A stretch of 64,000 bases of DNA, from positions 3,702,501 to 3,766,500 of the forward strand of contig JACATO010002730.1 in assembly GCA_018389105.1 (NCBI GenBank), given 5' to 3'. This document shows positions 1 through 13,379 of the stretch, in pieces. The stretch is from Nautilus pompilius. Taxonomy: Eukaryota; Mollusca; Cephalopoda; Nautilida; Nautilidae. The translations under genes and the position numbers were made by a program. The notes beneath the pieces are model-generated. The model worked only from the letters and a program-made list of their open reading frames with translations, made no database searches and was not told the DNA's origin. How positions within the stretch are numbered: the first letter of the stretch is position 1; the number at the start of each line of letters is the position of its first letter.

Positions 1-2219
1 GAAAGCGAATCCACTGCTCAGGACAATATTTCATTTGTACAAGATTTCTTACAAGTCTCCAGTAGTTGTACTAACCATCTACAAAGACTTGTGTTTAAGT
101 ATTTCTTTAGCAACAGAATTATAATTAAATAAAATTATTTGGCGCGTTAATGGATAATAATAATAACAGCGTGAAGAGGTATAGAAGCGATAGATACTCT
201 TATATAACAATAATAATTAATAAACATATATAATGTAAAAAATTATGGCATCTCTCTGCTCTCCTGTAACAGTTAAACTAAATATTTATTTATGATGAAC
301 AAGGAAGAAAGGGATCTTTATGTTGTACCACTTTAGTTATTTAATATTATAGCTAAAACTAAATCTTCCCTCCATAAAGGGAGGTTTTCAAAATCTAATC
401 ATTTTTATATTGATGTCATTAGAAACAGAAAGTGTTCAATTGCGGATTTTTATGTAAAAGCAGAACGTACTGAATTACTGTCACAGAAATAAATATTCTT
501 TCGCGAATTCGCTTGGTTTCACAAAACTGGGTGTTTTATCAAATAACATATTTAACAGACACATCTGTAAATACAGAGGTTGAAGTTTTCGGACGAGAAC
601 AAGTTTTTCCTTTTATCACAACCTGAACAATCTTTGTAATCGACGTTTCTATCAACGTTTTTTTTTTTTCTGTCCGCTTCAGAATAGTCCTGATCTTTCT
701 TTTCACTAAAACTAAAATTTCTGTTGCTAATAAAAGTAATAAGATTTTGTATAAATTTTGTAATTACTGCAAAAGTATGATATTAGCCGACCAAAATAAT
801 ATTATGGTTTGACGATTTTTCTGTGAGTGAAAGGGACCAGTTGAAATTTGTTATTGTTCTGGTGAAAAATGGAACATTTGTTGACAGGTAAACCGTTTAA
901 AATTAAAGCAATCTCCGCTATCCTTTGTGAGTGTAAGAGCAATACTACGTGTGGCCATAGAAGAATGGCTGGAGGAGGAGAGAGCTAGTAATACAAAGGA
1001 GCGTTTGGCCTATCGTTCAGGAGTTTATCACAGGTTTACCAGCTGTAGCTTTCAAAATGGACAAGGCACATATAACGAACGGTTTATCTGACTCGCCGTC
1101 CATCACCGAAATCAATTCCAGGCGGCAACAACAATGGCGAGACACTCAAACTCCTCGACGCACCCATCAGTGTGCTGCTGCCATAGCTCGAAACCAATTA
1201 AAAGCTTTTGACCACTCAGCAATGCAACATGCTTTATGGAGATTTTCTGGAGAGCACACCTGAAAAACGATTTTAGCACGCGCGTGCACACACACACAGA
1301 GTCTCAAACTCTAATTATGCTACACCTGGACAGTTCATTGGTGACCTACACACACAGGCGAGGAAACAAGTTCACCTGTAACTATGCTATTCTTAAAAAT
1401 AATCATTTTGATGGGGCTGCGTTAGGATTTGAGAACATCAGAACTTCTGTAATTGTTCTTAATTTGAATTTATTAAATATCGGGCATTTAAACATAACTA
1501 AAGGAAAGGCATTTTATTTGAATTTTTAAAAACATTCTTCTATTAAATTTTTATTGTAAATACCTTGAATGAAAACCTTCTCTCGGGTCTTTCAGGACAA
1601 CCGAAAGACAACTAATGCATCCCGTGAATGTTCGTATCAATCTTGGACCGTTCTTATGAATTACAAAGAGCAAGATTGATTTTTCTGTGATACTTTTGCT
1701 GAAATTTTATCGTAATTAATTTATTAAAACTATCAGATTGCTGTGTTTTCTTTTGGGGATACGTGAATACCATACTGCAAAAGAAACTTTAGCAAATATC
1801 ATATTTTATCTTAGCTTTTGCAGTTTTCTTACAAAATTCTACAATTGAAGAAGAAACAGAAACATTAGTATTCCCGCCAGGTGATATAATGCCATTTAGC
1901 GGTAAATGTTTCTGTTGAATGAAAACATAACAGCTTCTGTCGCTCGTAATACCGTTAATCATAGATTGGAATGATGCTAGTATGGTAACGCAACAAAGAT
2001 AAATGGCTAAACATTAGCATTCAGTTCGTAACATGTTTATCTTTTTTGATGAAGGCAGTGGTGTTGCATTTGAAAGTAATGTTAATGCCAAAATATACTT
2101 TTATCCAGTAAATGTGTACCGAAGTTTTTGTATATATTTGTTGCCTTGATTTCGGTTATGAGATCACTTCGTTTTCAGTGCTGGCAGCTTTAGTGTTCAT
2201 TTTATGTAGCAACATAAAA
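1..2219. other. AT-rich noncoding DNA
   Basis: No gene is recognised. The stretch is AT-rich with scattered short homopolymers. A short open frame at 1057-1263 (+), and others overlapping it, show no family motif and lie in slightly GC-richer DNA at about 940-1380. They may be part of an unclassified old repeat. I see no tRNA, rRNA or splice-supported exon. Confidence 0.5.
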
Positions 2220-2880
2220 ACAGCTATCTAGACTTGCTTGACAAGCCGGCCCCCCTTTTAAAGAATATTTGTGGGGGGTGTGGTTCTACAAGCAGGTAGA
2301 TTCTCCGACCGGCTAAAACAAAGCACCTTGAAACCTCGGTCGTAGAACGATCGGAAGTTGAAATTTTAAAACAAAAGCATCAAAAATTTTTAATTTTACT
2401 GCAATTCACGACGCTGTTACTACCATTAATGACAAAACGCTGCGAAAGATTTGTCGTCTGGGAAGAAGGAGGCGCCGAGTGCGAAACTTTTCACGGTCTT
2501 GCTTGTGTTGGAACAAAAATGGTTTGGTGCAAAAGTGCCAAGTGAAAATACCATTTGCCGTGCCGATATACGGGTGTAAATCGTTGTCTTCCATTTGAGT
2601 CGGTGTTCGAAATATCGACTTCGGAGGTGCCTTCAACGGAGATTCGCTTCTGGAGGTTGGCCGGCCCTAGATTTAATCCCTGATGCTGCCCGAAGATTGA
2701 TGATACAGACTGAATACGTTCAGCTCTTTGTCTCGTTGGAAACCTACTTTCACCGAGGCCAGCTGCCGACATTCCAAACGCGCTGGCTACGTAGCCTCGT
2801 TGCAATCACAGCGGATTAATCGATGGTAACACGATCGTTTTTTATGGTCTAACTGCGCAGTCTCTGAGTTAAACGTAATT
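2220..2880. other. GC-richer unclassified patch with a foldback at its left end
   Basis: This block is richer in G+C and CpG than its flanks. At about 2,225-2,315 the arms AGCCGG and CCGGCT, and inside them CCCCCC and GGGGGG, can pair around an AT-rich loop, so the left end could form a hairpin. Overlapping open frames on both strands (2,406-2,819) match no family I know. It could be an old interspersed repeat, and I cannot classify it. Confidence 0.3.
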
Positions 2881-3173
2881 TTCTCTGCCCTCTCTGACAC
2901 TCGTGCCCAGAAAATGCATTTATCAGCCGAACAAAAAATAAAGACACTGTCAATTTAATGTGTTTTGTAATTTTAAAAAAAAATTTTTTTTTTTTTTAAA
3001 ACTCATTTTGGCAATTACGTATTGTGATGCCATTTTTTCCCAGCCTCAACCTACCAGAATACCCCTCACGTTTAAAACCGGTCTGGATTTTAATGCATTC
3101 CAACCTATCTAGGTAAAAATATAGAACAAGCTTTTCTTTCACAGCAAACAGTTTAATGCAACTACATTAAACA

Positions 3174-3180
<7 letters not shown>

Positions 3181-3271
<91 letters not shown>

Positions 3272-3304
3272 CTCTATCTGTGTGTGTGTGTGTGTGTGTG
3301 GGTG
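3181..3304. repeat. (CT)n-(GT)n compound microsatellite
   Basis: About 95 bases of almost pure CT dinucleotide have two small interruptions (a CTCATC step near 3,214 and GCTCTCTATC near 3,268). About 24 bases of GT follow directly. The long homopurine/homopyrimidine tract could form triplex DNA, and the GT part could form Z-DNA. Confidence 0.97.
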
Positions 3305-4272
3305 TTTAAGGGTTGTTTTTTTTTTCCATATATCAAGATATAAAATAATAAAATGTCTATTATTTAAAAAGTATCGTAAATGTATAAAAGAGTTAACATG
3401 AAAATAGGTGGAACAGAATTTTAAAAATAATTATGGCTTTCCATATTCCAGATAATTACGACAGATTTTTAGGAAAAGATTTTTCACAAAGAATGAAGTT
3501 GAATTTCAAGCTGGAAAAGAATATTCTTCGGTTTCTTTACAGTCATATATTGTTTATTTAGAAAATGGATTACTTTATTTAAACATGCTGAAAAGTTCTG
3601 AGCATAGTGTATGGTAAATCCTTTACACACCAGATAATTTATCTAAATTATCAATCGCTAACTCTTATTTTCAAGAAGAAAATTGTATGATTAAATATAT
3701 TATCCCTCATGAACTGAAAATTTTATATTACATAAGAAATGATATGAGATAATACAACTAGTATGCTCTGAGGTTACCGTTTTGACAATATAGGCTGTTT
3801 TTTAAATAATAATTCTATCATAAGATCTTTAAAAACACAAAAGATAAATAATATATTAAATGATTTTTTTAACGTATACGTTTTAGTTAGTTTTTATTAA
3901 GTATTATCTCATTAGTGATATTAATTAATTTCATTTAACTTGTACTTACTTAAAAAACGAAAAAACACTCTTTTGTACAACAAATACTATCTTTCATATT
4001 TAATAAGCAAATTATATTTATTTTTCTTGTTTGCATCGATAAATATCAGTTTTGAATAAAGGAAAGCAAAACTGAACAGTAAGAGATTAAATAGTCATTT
4101 ATCATTTTCCAAATTTTTTATTCAAATATATAATAAAGAGACTTTTAAGCATCTAATTATTCTACAGCTGTCAGTAGCCTTTTTTTGTTAATAATTGCAT
4201 TCTAATATGCACGTCAAGAAAAAATCTTTGTAATTTATCTCCCTCCTTTTGTAATCGAAAATCTTCGGCTTT
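3305..4272. other. AT-rich noncoding DNA
   Basis: Very AT-rich, with many short A and T runs. I see no gene, RNA or repeat family in it. Confidence 0.5.
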
Positions 4273-4675
4273 CATGGTGACTCGACCAGTGGTAGACTGC
4301 TAAGTTTGGAGGTCTTGAGTTCAAGTTCCGACAGGAACCAGCTCGGCTTGGCGTACCTCCGTAGCATTTTTTTTTCGCTATTCACTAGCCAGTCAACCAC
4401 GTGAGTATCGCACCGGGCATTTCAGATTCCTCCCACATCTAAACATGAAGAGTTCTATTGGATATTTTACGGGTATCGGTGGAGGAAGTTTCGCCGGTAA
4501 ATTATGTCTGGCTAGCACCTTGAGTACACTTCAATAGCCCCTTTCTTTACCCGGATAATTCGTTTGGTCACCAAGGCGGAGGGTCTTCACCGTTCACTTC
4601 CAGCTCAAATCGGTGAGATATCCTCAGCCCAAAGTCAGATAGGGGTAAACAGAGCAAGAAAACATATAAAAACCT
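4273..4675 (+). repeat. tRNA-derived SINE
   Basis: The left end resembles a tRNA with the internal RNA polymerase III promoter: an A-box-like TCGACCAGTGG at 4,282-4,292 and a B-box-like GAGTTCAAGTTCC at 4,317-4,329, about 35 bases apart. A unique body of about 340 bases follows and runs to an A-rich end (GCAAGAAAACATATAAAAA) near 4,675. The head-body-tail layout is that of a SINE. The body motif at 4,433-4,454 recurs, with 20 of 22 bases the same, in the SINE-like element at 34.35 kb, which supports a conserved SINE domain. The copy has diverged, with several changes from a functional tRNA, and target-site duplications were not resolved. It could also be one member of a composite repeat. Confidence 0.65.
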
Positions 4676-7600
4676 TCATGAAGAAACTAAATATCGCAGT
4701 AATGAAAACCATCGACGTAAAAACTTGATTTCATAAGAAAATTTTCGTCCTTTCTTGTTTATTATTTAAAAGAAAATCTATTTAAAAATATAAAGATGTC
4801 GTTAAAAATGAACAGATTAATTTATATCTGGAAATTCCAGTTTTAATGCTCTTCTTTTAAATGGAAAATCTTTTATTTTATAAAACCCTGTTTCAGTAAT
4901 ATTTATTACCAAACAAACTTAATATTTTAACCATTTAATCATCTTTTCTCACTATTGAAGTAATTTATACTCTAAATATTTGCATTGTTAATAAAATAAT
5001 TTCTGGAAAATCTTGCTGCAATGCAGACGTTTAACTCCTCTGATTTATTCGTTCAGTGTTTAACTCACACACTTCCAATAAGTGTCTAATGCTACGCGCG
5101 TTGATTGTACCACCCAGTCCACTGAAGGCGAGATTATTGACGATTTAAGGTATTTTCTCCATTGCATTTCATTCATGCAGGCTTGTATCAGTTTTCTATC
5201 TTTTCCTGACTTACAAGCCTGTCTGGTTATTTACTCAGCTGCCTCTTTGTTTTCTTTGAACACATCCAGAACTTCAGTATATTGCACAGCTTGTTGCCCT
5301 GCAAGCAGATTCTGTTTGCTCAACTTAATTTCCCCAACATCGCTTTTATTCCGAAAGATTTTTTGCGAGAGAAGTGAGTTTGTGTTTCCTCCTGTGGAGA
5401 TCTATATAGCAATGTAACTTCGGAAGTTACATAGCGACTTAGGCGGTGCAAAGTAAAGCATCTTTGAATTCCCCGTAAAACATTGTAACAGTATGTCTTT
5501 GTTATGGTAACGATCATAATATCGGTCTGACAGGACTCTTGAAATATCCTTAAAAAGAAGCGCAATCGTTCTTAATTAAGCAATAAAAAAGCACCTAAAA
5601 TCTGGGTAGAAGTCAGTCGTTTGCCGAATAAATGTAAAGAGTAAAATCAGTTTGCATCAATACAAAGATGGCGGAGCTTCGTTATTTACCCGGGTTTTAT
5701 ATTTAAATAGAGAACCATTAATTTGGTTTAATGAAAACAACAGTTAGGTTAAAGATATGTAAAATGTATTATTCATTTGCTAATTTATTTTATTCCTCTA
5801 AAATAAATTAACATTACAAAATTAACTAAAATTTCTATATTTTCCTTTTCGTAAACTTTAAACAATTATTGGTTTAGAAAGATTACATTAAAATATCAAC
5901 AACTAAATCTAATTACAGCCCTAAATATAAAAAAGAATTGTTTTTCTTAATTAATTTTGTTGTTGTTGTTAAGTTCTAAATTTTCTGTATTTTATACCTC
6001 ATTTTTGCAACTGCTATTAAAAGCAAAAAATATAATTGATTCCTATCTTTTTTTTCCAGTTGCATTAAATGTCAAACAGAGCCAGGCTTTATTTCATTGA
6101 AACCGATCGTGTAGACTGTTTTTACCAGTGATCGAGTGGTCACAAAACTACTTCTGTGGCGGTAAACAAAAAAAAAACTGCTTCCCTTTGTTGTTTTTGG
6201 CGTCTATGGAAAGTGGTGTGATGATCATAAATTTTTGCGGGTGCTTTATCATATGGTTTCCCGAACCAAAACGGTTGCATGACATACATGTCTGTTAGAA
6301 ATCGGAACTCATCGCTCAGGGAACCATGCTTTGGAACAATTTATTTAACAAAATTAAATCAGTTTTATCAGCGTGACGGTGCCGTGTACAAAAGTCTAGA
6401 CTTCGTTTGACATTTGTGCCTCGTACGACCACCGTGGCCTTATTATATGCGCATTAGATCTGTTTCTAATTTGATTATATGTTACTTTTGTTAACCTAGG
6501 TCTAAGCTGTGGTCGGGATTGCGTGACGAGTTTGCTTTCTTTACCAGAACGTAGTAGAAATCTTCCGGCCGTTCGAAGTTAAAAAGATGGATTGATTGAT
6601 TGGACACCGCCTTGGCATTGCAGTTGAAAGAAGAATGGAAGAGCTGCTTCCCTCTTCTGCCCTTCGCCAACAAAACCGACCAGTTCGTCGATGCATGATA
6701 TCTATTTGTCTAGAAACTCAGAAAGTTTGTAATTCTGTAAGTGTGTATTCAACTTCGATGCTTTATCTAGAACTAGAATCCATGTTAGTATTAAATGTCC
6801 TTTATTCTCCTACGACACTTCTCTATTTACAACAAGAAAAAAATAATCTAGTAACGGCTTCATGCACGAAGTCAATGGGATTTCTTCAGTTTTCACGACG
6901 GTACTCGTTTTTGCAAGTGCCAACAACATAAATCTGTTCACATCATCGAATACAAGGTTGTACTTGTAATATCTGTTAAATCTAAACAAAGTAGAAGCAG
7001 TGCATGTCGCTTATGTGCGAATATTCGCCCTTTGCTGTACGGGGGGGGGTTAAACAACAGTGAACGGAGATTTATCTTCATCTTTAATGACTGACCCATC
7101 TTTACGCGTGTGGTCTGTTGGATAATGGAAATGTTCATAACAGATTAGCAATCTCCAAATGTGTCTTAAGCGAATCCTGCGTCATAGTGGTGTAACAATT
7201 TACAGCTGGAGACAAAACTAATGATTCCTGAAAAAAAAACGAAGAATTTTATTTTATAAACCGCTTAAAATTAAAAAAAAGAAATTGTCCTGTCTCTCCC
7301 ACTTGTTTATTTATTAGCTATTTTTTTTTTTTTTTACTCTGGTAACCAAAAATGTAAAGACAGCCTTCGTCAGCTTGACGTCATCAATAAGCCAGTGTTC
7401 ACTGATAAGCTCTTTTGGATGAATTGATAAACATTCGCTCAAATTACCGCTTCTCTCTTTCAGAGTATCTTGGTAGTTGGAGTGATCTCGGTTATCGATA
7501 GATTTGAAAAAAAGCAAATTTGATTTTTTATTAATTTTTAACATCAAAATATTAAACAAAAATAATTATTTTATGTCTATTTGTAATATATTTGATGCCT

Positions 7601-7990
7601 CGGTCTGGAAGAAAAAATGGTTTCAAAACTATTTTGTAAAAAAAAAAATCTAATTAGTTTTACAAAGATTTCTTTTATTCTGCAGACATTAAAAATTGAT
7701 TGTCTTAGATAGGCATTGTTGGAATTTTCTTTTTTTGATTTCCTTATAATTTTTCAAAAATATTTTTAAAGCAAGAATATATTAGGTAGAAATAAATCTC
7801 GTAAAATTTCGCAATATTTACCAAAGTCTTATTCAAGCCTGATCAATATATGGGATTTCATTTATAAATATACGAATCGATTTTATAAACCCGTGTGTTC
7901 ATCTATATGTTAACTTTCACCTTTTACAAGAAGCAACACTTATTCTTTTGCCTACAACTGGTGTTATAGTTCCTTTCACTAATCTTAACT
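4676..7990. other. AT-rich noncoding DNA
   Basis: No gene is recognised. Modestly GC-richer islands occur at 5,040-5,560 and 6,060-7,140, with short open frames but no family motif. A perfect 10-base inverted repeat lies at 5,412-5,432. Poly-T, poly-A and poly-G runs are present (for example nine G near 7,041). Confidence 0.5.
5412..5432. repeat. Perfect 10-bp inverted repeat
   Basis: ATGTAACTTC and GAAGTTACAT are separated by one G. The perfect arms could extrude as a small cruciform or fold as an RNA hairpin. No gene context gives it a role. Confidence 0.7.
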
Positions 7991-9760
7991 GGGGGAAAGT
8001 GAAATTAATTTTCACTTGATCAATATATCGACGCGAGCTGTTTTAAACACTGCCTCCGGTACTTGGCTTGAGGTTCGTCGGCGCTGGAGACTTCTTTTGG
8101 CTTCTAGTTGGTGCCATATGTCTCTCGCGTTATTAAACAAGACAATTCAGCAGACTGCTCGCGCATGAACATTGGACGATTCTAGATGCTGCGGTTGTTG
8201 TTCTGATCTGAGAGACAGGAGATGTCACATTCGTACAGCGAAATTACTGCTGTATATCTTGCTGTCACTCTCCGACATTGATTTCAGATATACGAAAGAG
8301 CTACACAAAAAATAGCTTTAATTAGGGAACAGCATGATAACGAGGCTTATAGTGTGCGGCTTACGACGCAATGTTTAGACAGGCTTAGGTGTTTCAGCTT
8401 TATCGGTGGTGAAGGGTTTTGTGAATGTGGATATGCTGTAGCAAAAACAGCGCAGATCTGGTCTACCAGGAGACTCCAAGTCTGGAGATCCAGTGACCGT
8501 GGGCAAGTTTACGGCATCAAAAAATTATCTACCTCAGGTTCCTTAACGCCATATTGCGAAACGGATTAATCACTTGGCAATTCTCTGTTTGTCTATTTAT
8601 TCTATTCGTCTAAAGATGACTTTAATTAATCTTCACGCTTCGCTTTATCTGATCGAGAAACTTAAAGTTTGCTTTTCAGCACTCAGTGGGGATTTGTTTA
8701 CACTTTCAGTTTACGGATTATCTATTTCCCGCTGTCTAATGGTTTCAATATATGTCATGTTAGGCGTTCATCGTGGGCAAGATCATGCAGTTGTCCACCA
8801 CAGGTTTCGTCGTATATGTCGAGGATTGGATTCTATTTATCACAGTTCCCCTGATTTGTTTTGGAATTATTGATGAATTGATCACATCTACTTTGGATTC
8901 GAAAATCAAATTCAGAAATTTGTGCTTATCAAGCATGAAATATCGTATAGAATGAAAGTAAAACTTATCTTCTATGATCTTTTCAGTAATTTTCTATTTT
9001 TATTGTCTTCTTTTCTTCGACTCTTCACGCACACACACATATTTAAAACAAAAGCAAGTAGTTATGCCGTGTGGCACAGAGAAATGTCTGATGATGGCAG
9101 GGTTCCATGGACTGGTAAAACCAAGATTCGCGGCTGTTGAGAGTAGGTGTTTACTTGTTCACCGGCGAGGATCGATGTCCGTAAAAGCCGGATTCTTCTT
9201 CTTGCTGGAGGTATTCGACAGCCAACACAGCCAGGCTCTATGTGGCCAAAAAGACTGCAAACAAGAAAACAGCAGGATGTTTGTAGGATTTTATCTGCAC
9301 CGGCCGGTTGGCTGCGCCGATCTTCCGAAAATATTCCTCACCTCAAAGAATCGAGAAAAGGTTGCCCGAGCGCCGCTCAGTTTGCTTATCTCGTAACGAA
9401 ACCACCTGCTTCCGCAGCAATTCATCACTTTCATCGTAAAACGGGGGGAGGGGGGTTTCTCTCTCTCCAACAAAGACGGCGAAAACTTTGGACTGTTTAC
9501 AAGAGAAATCACTAGCAGGCTGTTTCCACCGTCTTAAACAAAAATGGAAGAAAAAACAGCCGAAGATACGGGCGAAGGCGTCAGTTCTCTGCCACTTGCC
9601 TCCTTTTGTTTTTTTTTTTATGCGGAAGAAAAAATTATCAGCACGGAAACTGCTGTAGCCCGCTCATTTACTTACAGGAATCCTCCCAAAAGAAGGGAAA
9701 AGAAATACAAGCATTTGATTTATTTTAAAGTTAGCGCCTAGATTATTATTAATGGTGATA
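7991..9760. other. GC-richer unclassified tract
   Basis: This block has more G+C and CpG than its flanks and several overlapping open frames on the plus strand (for example 8,354-8,569, 8,974-9,396, 9,147-9,515 and 9,544-9,741). Their translations show no domain, signal peptide or repeat-family motif, and frames overlap freely, so I do not call a gene. It may be an old mobile element or a regulatory tract. A purine stretch (GGGGGGAGGGGGG) lies near 9,441. Confidence 0.3.
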
Positions 9761-12700
9761 ATATTTCGTAAACAGATTATTATAAAAATCTCAGCACTAA
9801 TTTTAAAAAAATGTATAACTAAATGAACACCTAGAAGAATAAACATAAAATGAAAACTCCAATAAGTTTTGAAATTCATGCACTACAATTTAAGTGGAGC
9901 AGATCCAGATAGAAATATACAACCCATCTAAACAAAAATCAGATAGCTACCAAAAATAATTATTAAAAAGGCAAACACAAAAATATGTATTCAAGATGCA
10001 AATGTAATTTGTGAAATTATTTTTGTAGCTACAGTTTATGTGTATTTTCAGAATTTACTAACAGGAAAAATGGATGTATTTCAATGTTATCTCAAATATT
10101 AAAATAAAAGCAAAGAAGTTAGTTTATACATAGATGGTAAACATTTTCAAAATGCTACATATCATTTAAAATAGTTAATACAGATTTAAGAAAATATAAT
10201 TATTACTTTGTTTGAAAAATATTTTAAATGACTAAAAAGATTGAAATCGCGAGTTTATTTGTTAGAAATAGCCTGGAAAATTGTATTATCTAAAGACTTT
10301 TTATTACAAACGAAATTGATATATATATATATGAATTACATATACCTGCATAGTTGTTTTTTTTAAATTAATACTTGTATTTTAAATGTGGTGTAATTTT
10401 CACGAGCTGCTCGTATACTTTTAGTAACTGTCTGAAATCAATCAGATAAAACAATTTATTTATTCATTTCTTTGTTTTAGCAATGTTAATGTAATATAGA
10501 GACGTTTTAAAAGGCTGCCAGTTGTTTGTAAGAGTTAGAATTTTAGGCATATTAAGGAAACACTGTATTCAGAGCAGTTCCATTCTGTAATTTCTTTTAA
10601 TGATTTGATTTAAATACTAAAACTACTAATAACTAATCGCCAACTGCATCTATATATATATGTTTTAATATTGATACTATACAGACCGTCATTTTGCGTT
10701 ATTGTACTTTTTTGTGCAGTAAGAATTTAAAATCAGTGACGGAAGAACTACGTACGCCATCTGGGAAAACTATGACGCATATGAGAATGCTTTTGGTCTT
10801 CTAAACACGACAGCTATAATGTTGATCCTACACGCATCAGCAGTATAAATTTACTGAAATTACGTTGATTACCAAAAAAAATTTATATTATTCTTGTTAT
10901 GGTGTAAAGATAACCATTAAGTAGATAAGTTACATTTTAGGACTATATTTTGTAAGCAATTATTACTGTATAAAATAAATGAAATGACATAATTAAGAGA
11001 GAACTGTTCATTGGGTAGAAAAGTTGGTATTATGCAACTGGAGATGGAATCACACAAAACATTACATAAGTAGAGTTTGCAGTGGAAATAACTTAGTGAA
11101 CAGTATAACAAAATTTTTTATTCTTAACAATCTCTCTCTTTATTCCAGTTTAAGCTAAAAAAATAATGAATACTAAGTTTTCTTGTAACTTTAGTAGGTT
11201 TTGTGCAAGTCTTCGATGAAACATCTCGATATAAACGTTCAAGTTGATATTAGGTGCGCTAATGTTCGAACTCTCCACTGAAATCTTTATGAATCTCTAA
11301 AGGATTTCATTATATTTCTACAGACTGGATGTACTGTTTTTCCCTTTATTTTTTTTAAAAAACTGAACAACTGGAAGAAATAAAAGTTAATATGTAAGAA
11401 TAATCTGATCAAAGTTAAAGAGTAAAACTGATTGTACAAATTGGCATGTGAAATTTTAAAAGAAAGATATTAAATATATATATATATATAATAATTATCT
11501 GTAAATCCGAGTGTTATGAGTCTTGTCTAAATAGGTACATCGACAGAAGTAAAATTGAATTACAGAGCTGTCATTATCTGACAGCTGTCAAATTAGACTT
11601 CGCTTTAAAAGGCTCCTGTACAGAAATGTGCAGAAAAAATGCTGCAGCAAAACATAAATGATGTAGAAAAAGGCATGGTGGACATATCTGAACGGTAATT
11701 TATTCTTACTGAATAATGACATAGAAAAACAAGTTGTACAATTAAATCGGAGTGGAGAATCTTTCATACACAAGACTTCTTTGCATTAGCCTTCTGAACT
11801 TTTAGACCAGCCTTCAGTTTAATTAATTATATCAGACCATAGCCAGCCCTAATTGCTGACAAGGGATTATTATTTTATGTTGGCAGTTAAAACAAAAGGC
11901 TTTGTACGGTTTTGTTTATATATTATTTGTAAAATGTCAATTTTTATCAAACTTTAAAACAGTTAGTCTAAAAGGCACCAGCGGATTGTTATCAGCATTT
12001 CTATATCAGTCAATGGAATGCCATTGTTTTCTATTTTAATTCCACTATTCTATACAGGAGGATAAGAAAGATGACTGTCAAAACTATATTTCGGAAACAT
12101 TAAATCCAAAAATAAACTAACTTGCGAAGTTAAGCTGTCACGAATATAAAAGTACAGATCATTTAAGGATTAATTTTTCTATAATTCTTTTTATTATTTT
12201 ATTTAATTTCTAGATAAAACATGCCCTACTCTGGCAGTGAATATTTACAGATTCTGTCATGGAATCTTTGCGCGCGCACGCGCGCTTGTGTGTGTATGGG
12301 TGAACCATAAAACTTTGTATCTTAGCGCCTACCTTACAGTGGAACGAAAAGTCATCTTGACTTCGTAACAATTATTATCTGCCATATTTAATGTTGCCTA
12401 GAATACCAAGTAAAGATGGTCTTTTGACTCTTTATGTTAGTCATTAAAGTTGAAGATGATTTATCATTAGTGAAAACTTAATGCTTTTATGTCGTCATAC
12501 TTCTTTTATGCTAATTATTTATAAATATTTCACTATTTCAGAAGGTTAGTATTATTTGAATACCAGTTTTCTCTTAGTGCAACAATATTTTTAATTAAAT
12601 TCCTGAGGAAGACTGAACTGCACAATTGACAAAACAAAGATATTTGCCTTCACAAATGCAGTAGAATGGTTGCTTAGACATTGGAATACTAGTATCCTAG

Positions 12701-13375
12701 GGGGGTTTCATCATGGTGTTAAAATTTTGTAAGGAGAATAGATAACCTTTAGGTAAAATCAGATGCAATGACAAATCAGGCAGAAGAGATAGGTAGAGTT
12801 CGTACATTGAAACATGGTGAAAAGGAAAAGTTACGAACAGGAAAAGTAACAAATACTTTTATTAGCTCTGCCGGTACAACTGCCTCAAGATCCGTTATGA
12901 ATGTTTCTGAGGAGAAATGAGGAAAACGGGAGAGTTTCTTTACGAAAAATGATACTCTGCAGTCTGCCAGTAAAAGAAAAATTCTCGGATGTGAGATAAA
13001 ACATGTGAAATGGGCGAAAGACTGAAAAAGTATCGGCAATCAAACTTTATTTATTAACACCTGATAGAAATAGGCGAGTAGTAGTTACACAAAGACTCAT
13101 AGGTAGGTAGTAACTTTCTAGTGAGAAAAATACACCATGGATTTAAAGCTGTTATCATCAGGTGTATAGATGCTACAGGACAAAGTGATTTCAAGAAAAT
13201 ATGTCATAAAAAATGCAAGCCTTATGAAAGAATTTCCCATTAAGTTCACTCTACAGAACAAACCATCTAGTTCACAAAATATAGTGACTAACAGCAGTCC
13301 ATCCCTTTTATATTAATGCGGACATCTCCATAGACGACCGAAATGTACATATTTCAGGTGTGAAAATTATACTGA
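9761..13375. other. AT-rich noncoding DNA with small (AT)n and CG/GT tracts
   Basis: No gene is recognised. Short (AT)n runs lie at 10,318-10,332 and about 11,475-11,490. An alternating CG tract followed by GT lies at 12,270-12,295. A plus-strand reading around 12,780-13,030 stays open with few stops but matches no family I know. Confidence 0.45.
12270..12295. repeat. Alternating (CG)/(CA)/(GT) tract, Z-DNA-prone
   Basis: CGCGCGCACGCGCGC is followed by TTGTGTGTGT, an almost uninterrupted alternating purine-pyrimidine stretch in an AT-rich setting. Such tracts favour Z-DNA. No function is implied by the context. Confidence 0.8.
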
Positions 13376-13379
13376 ACTT

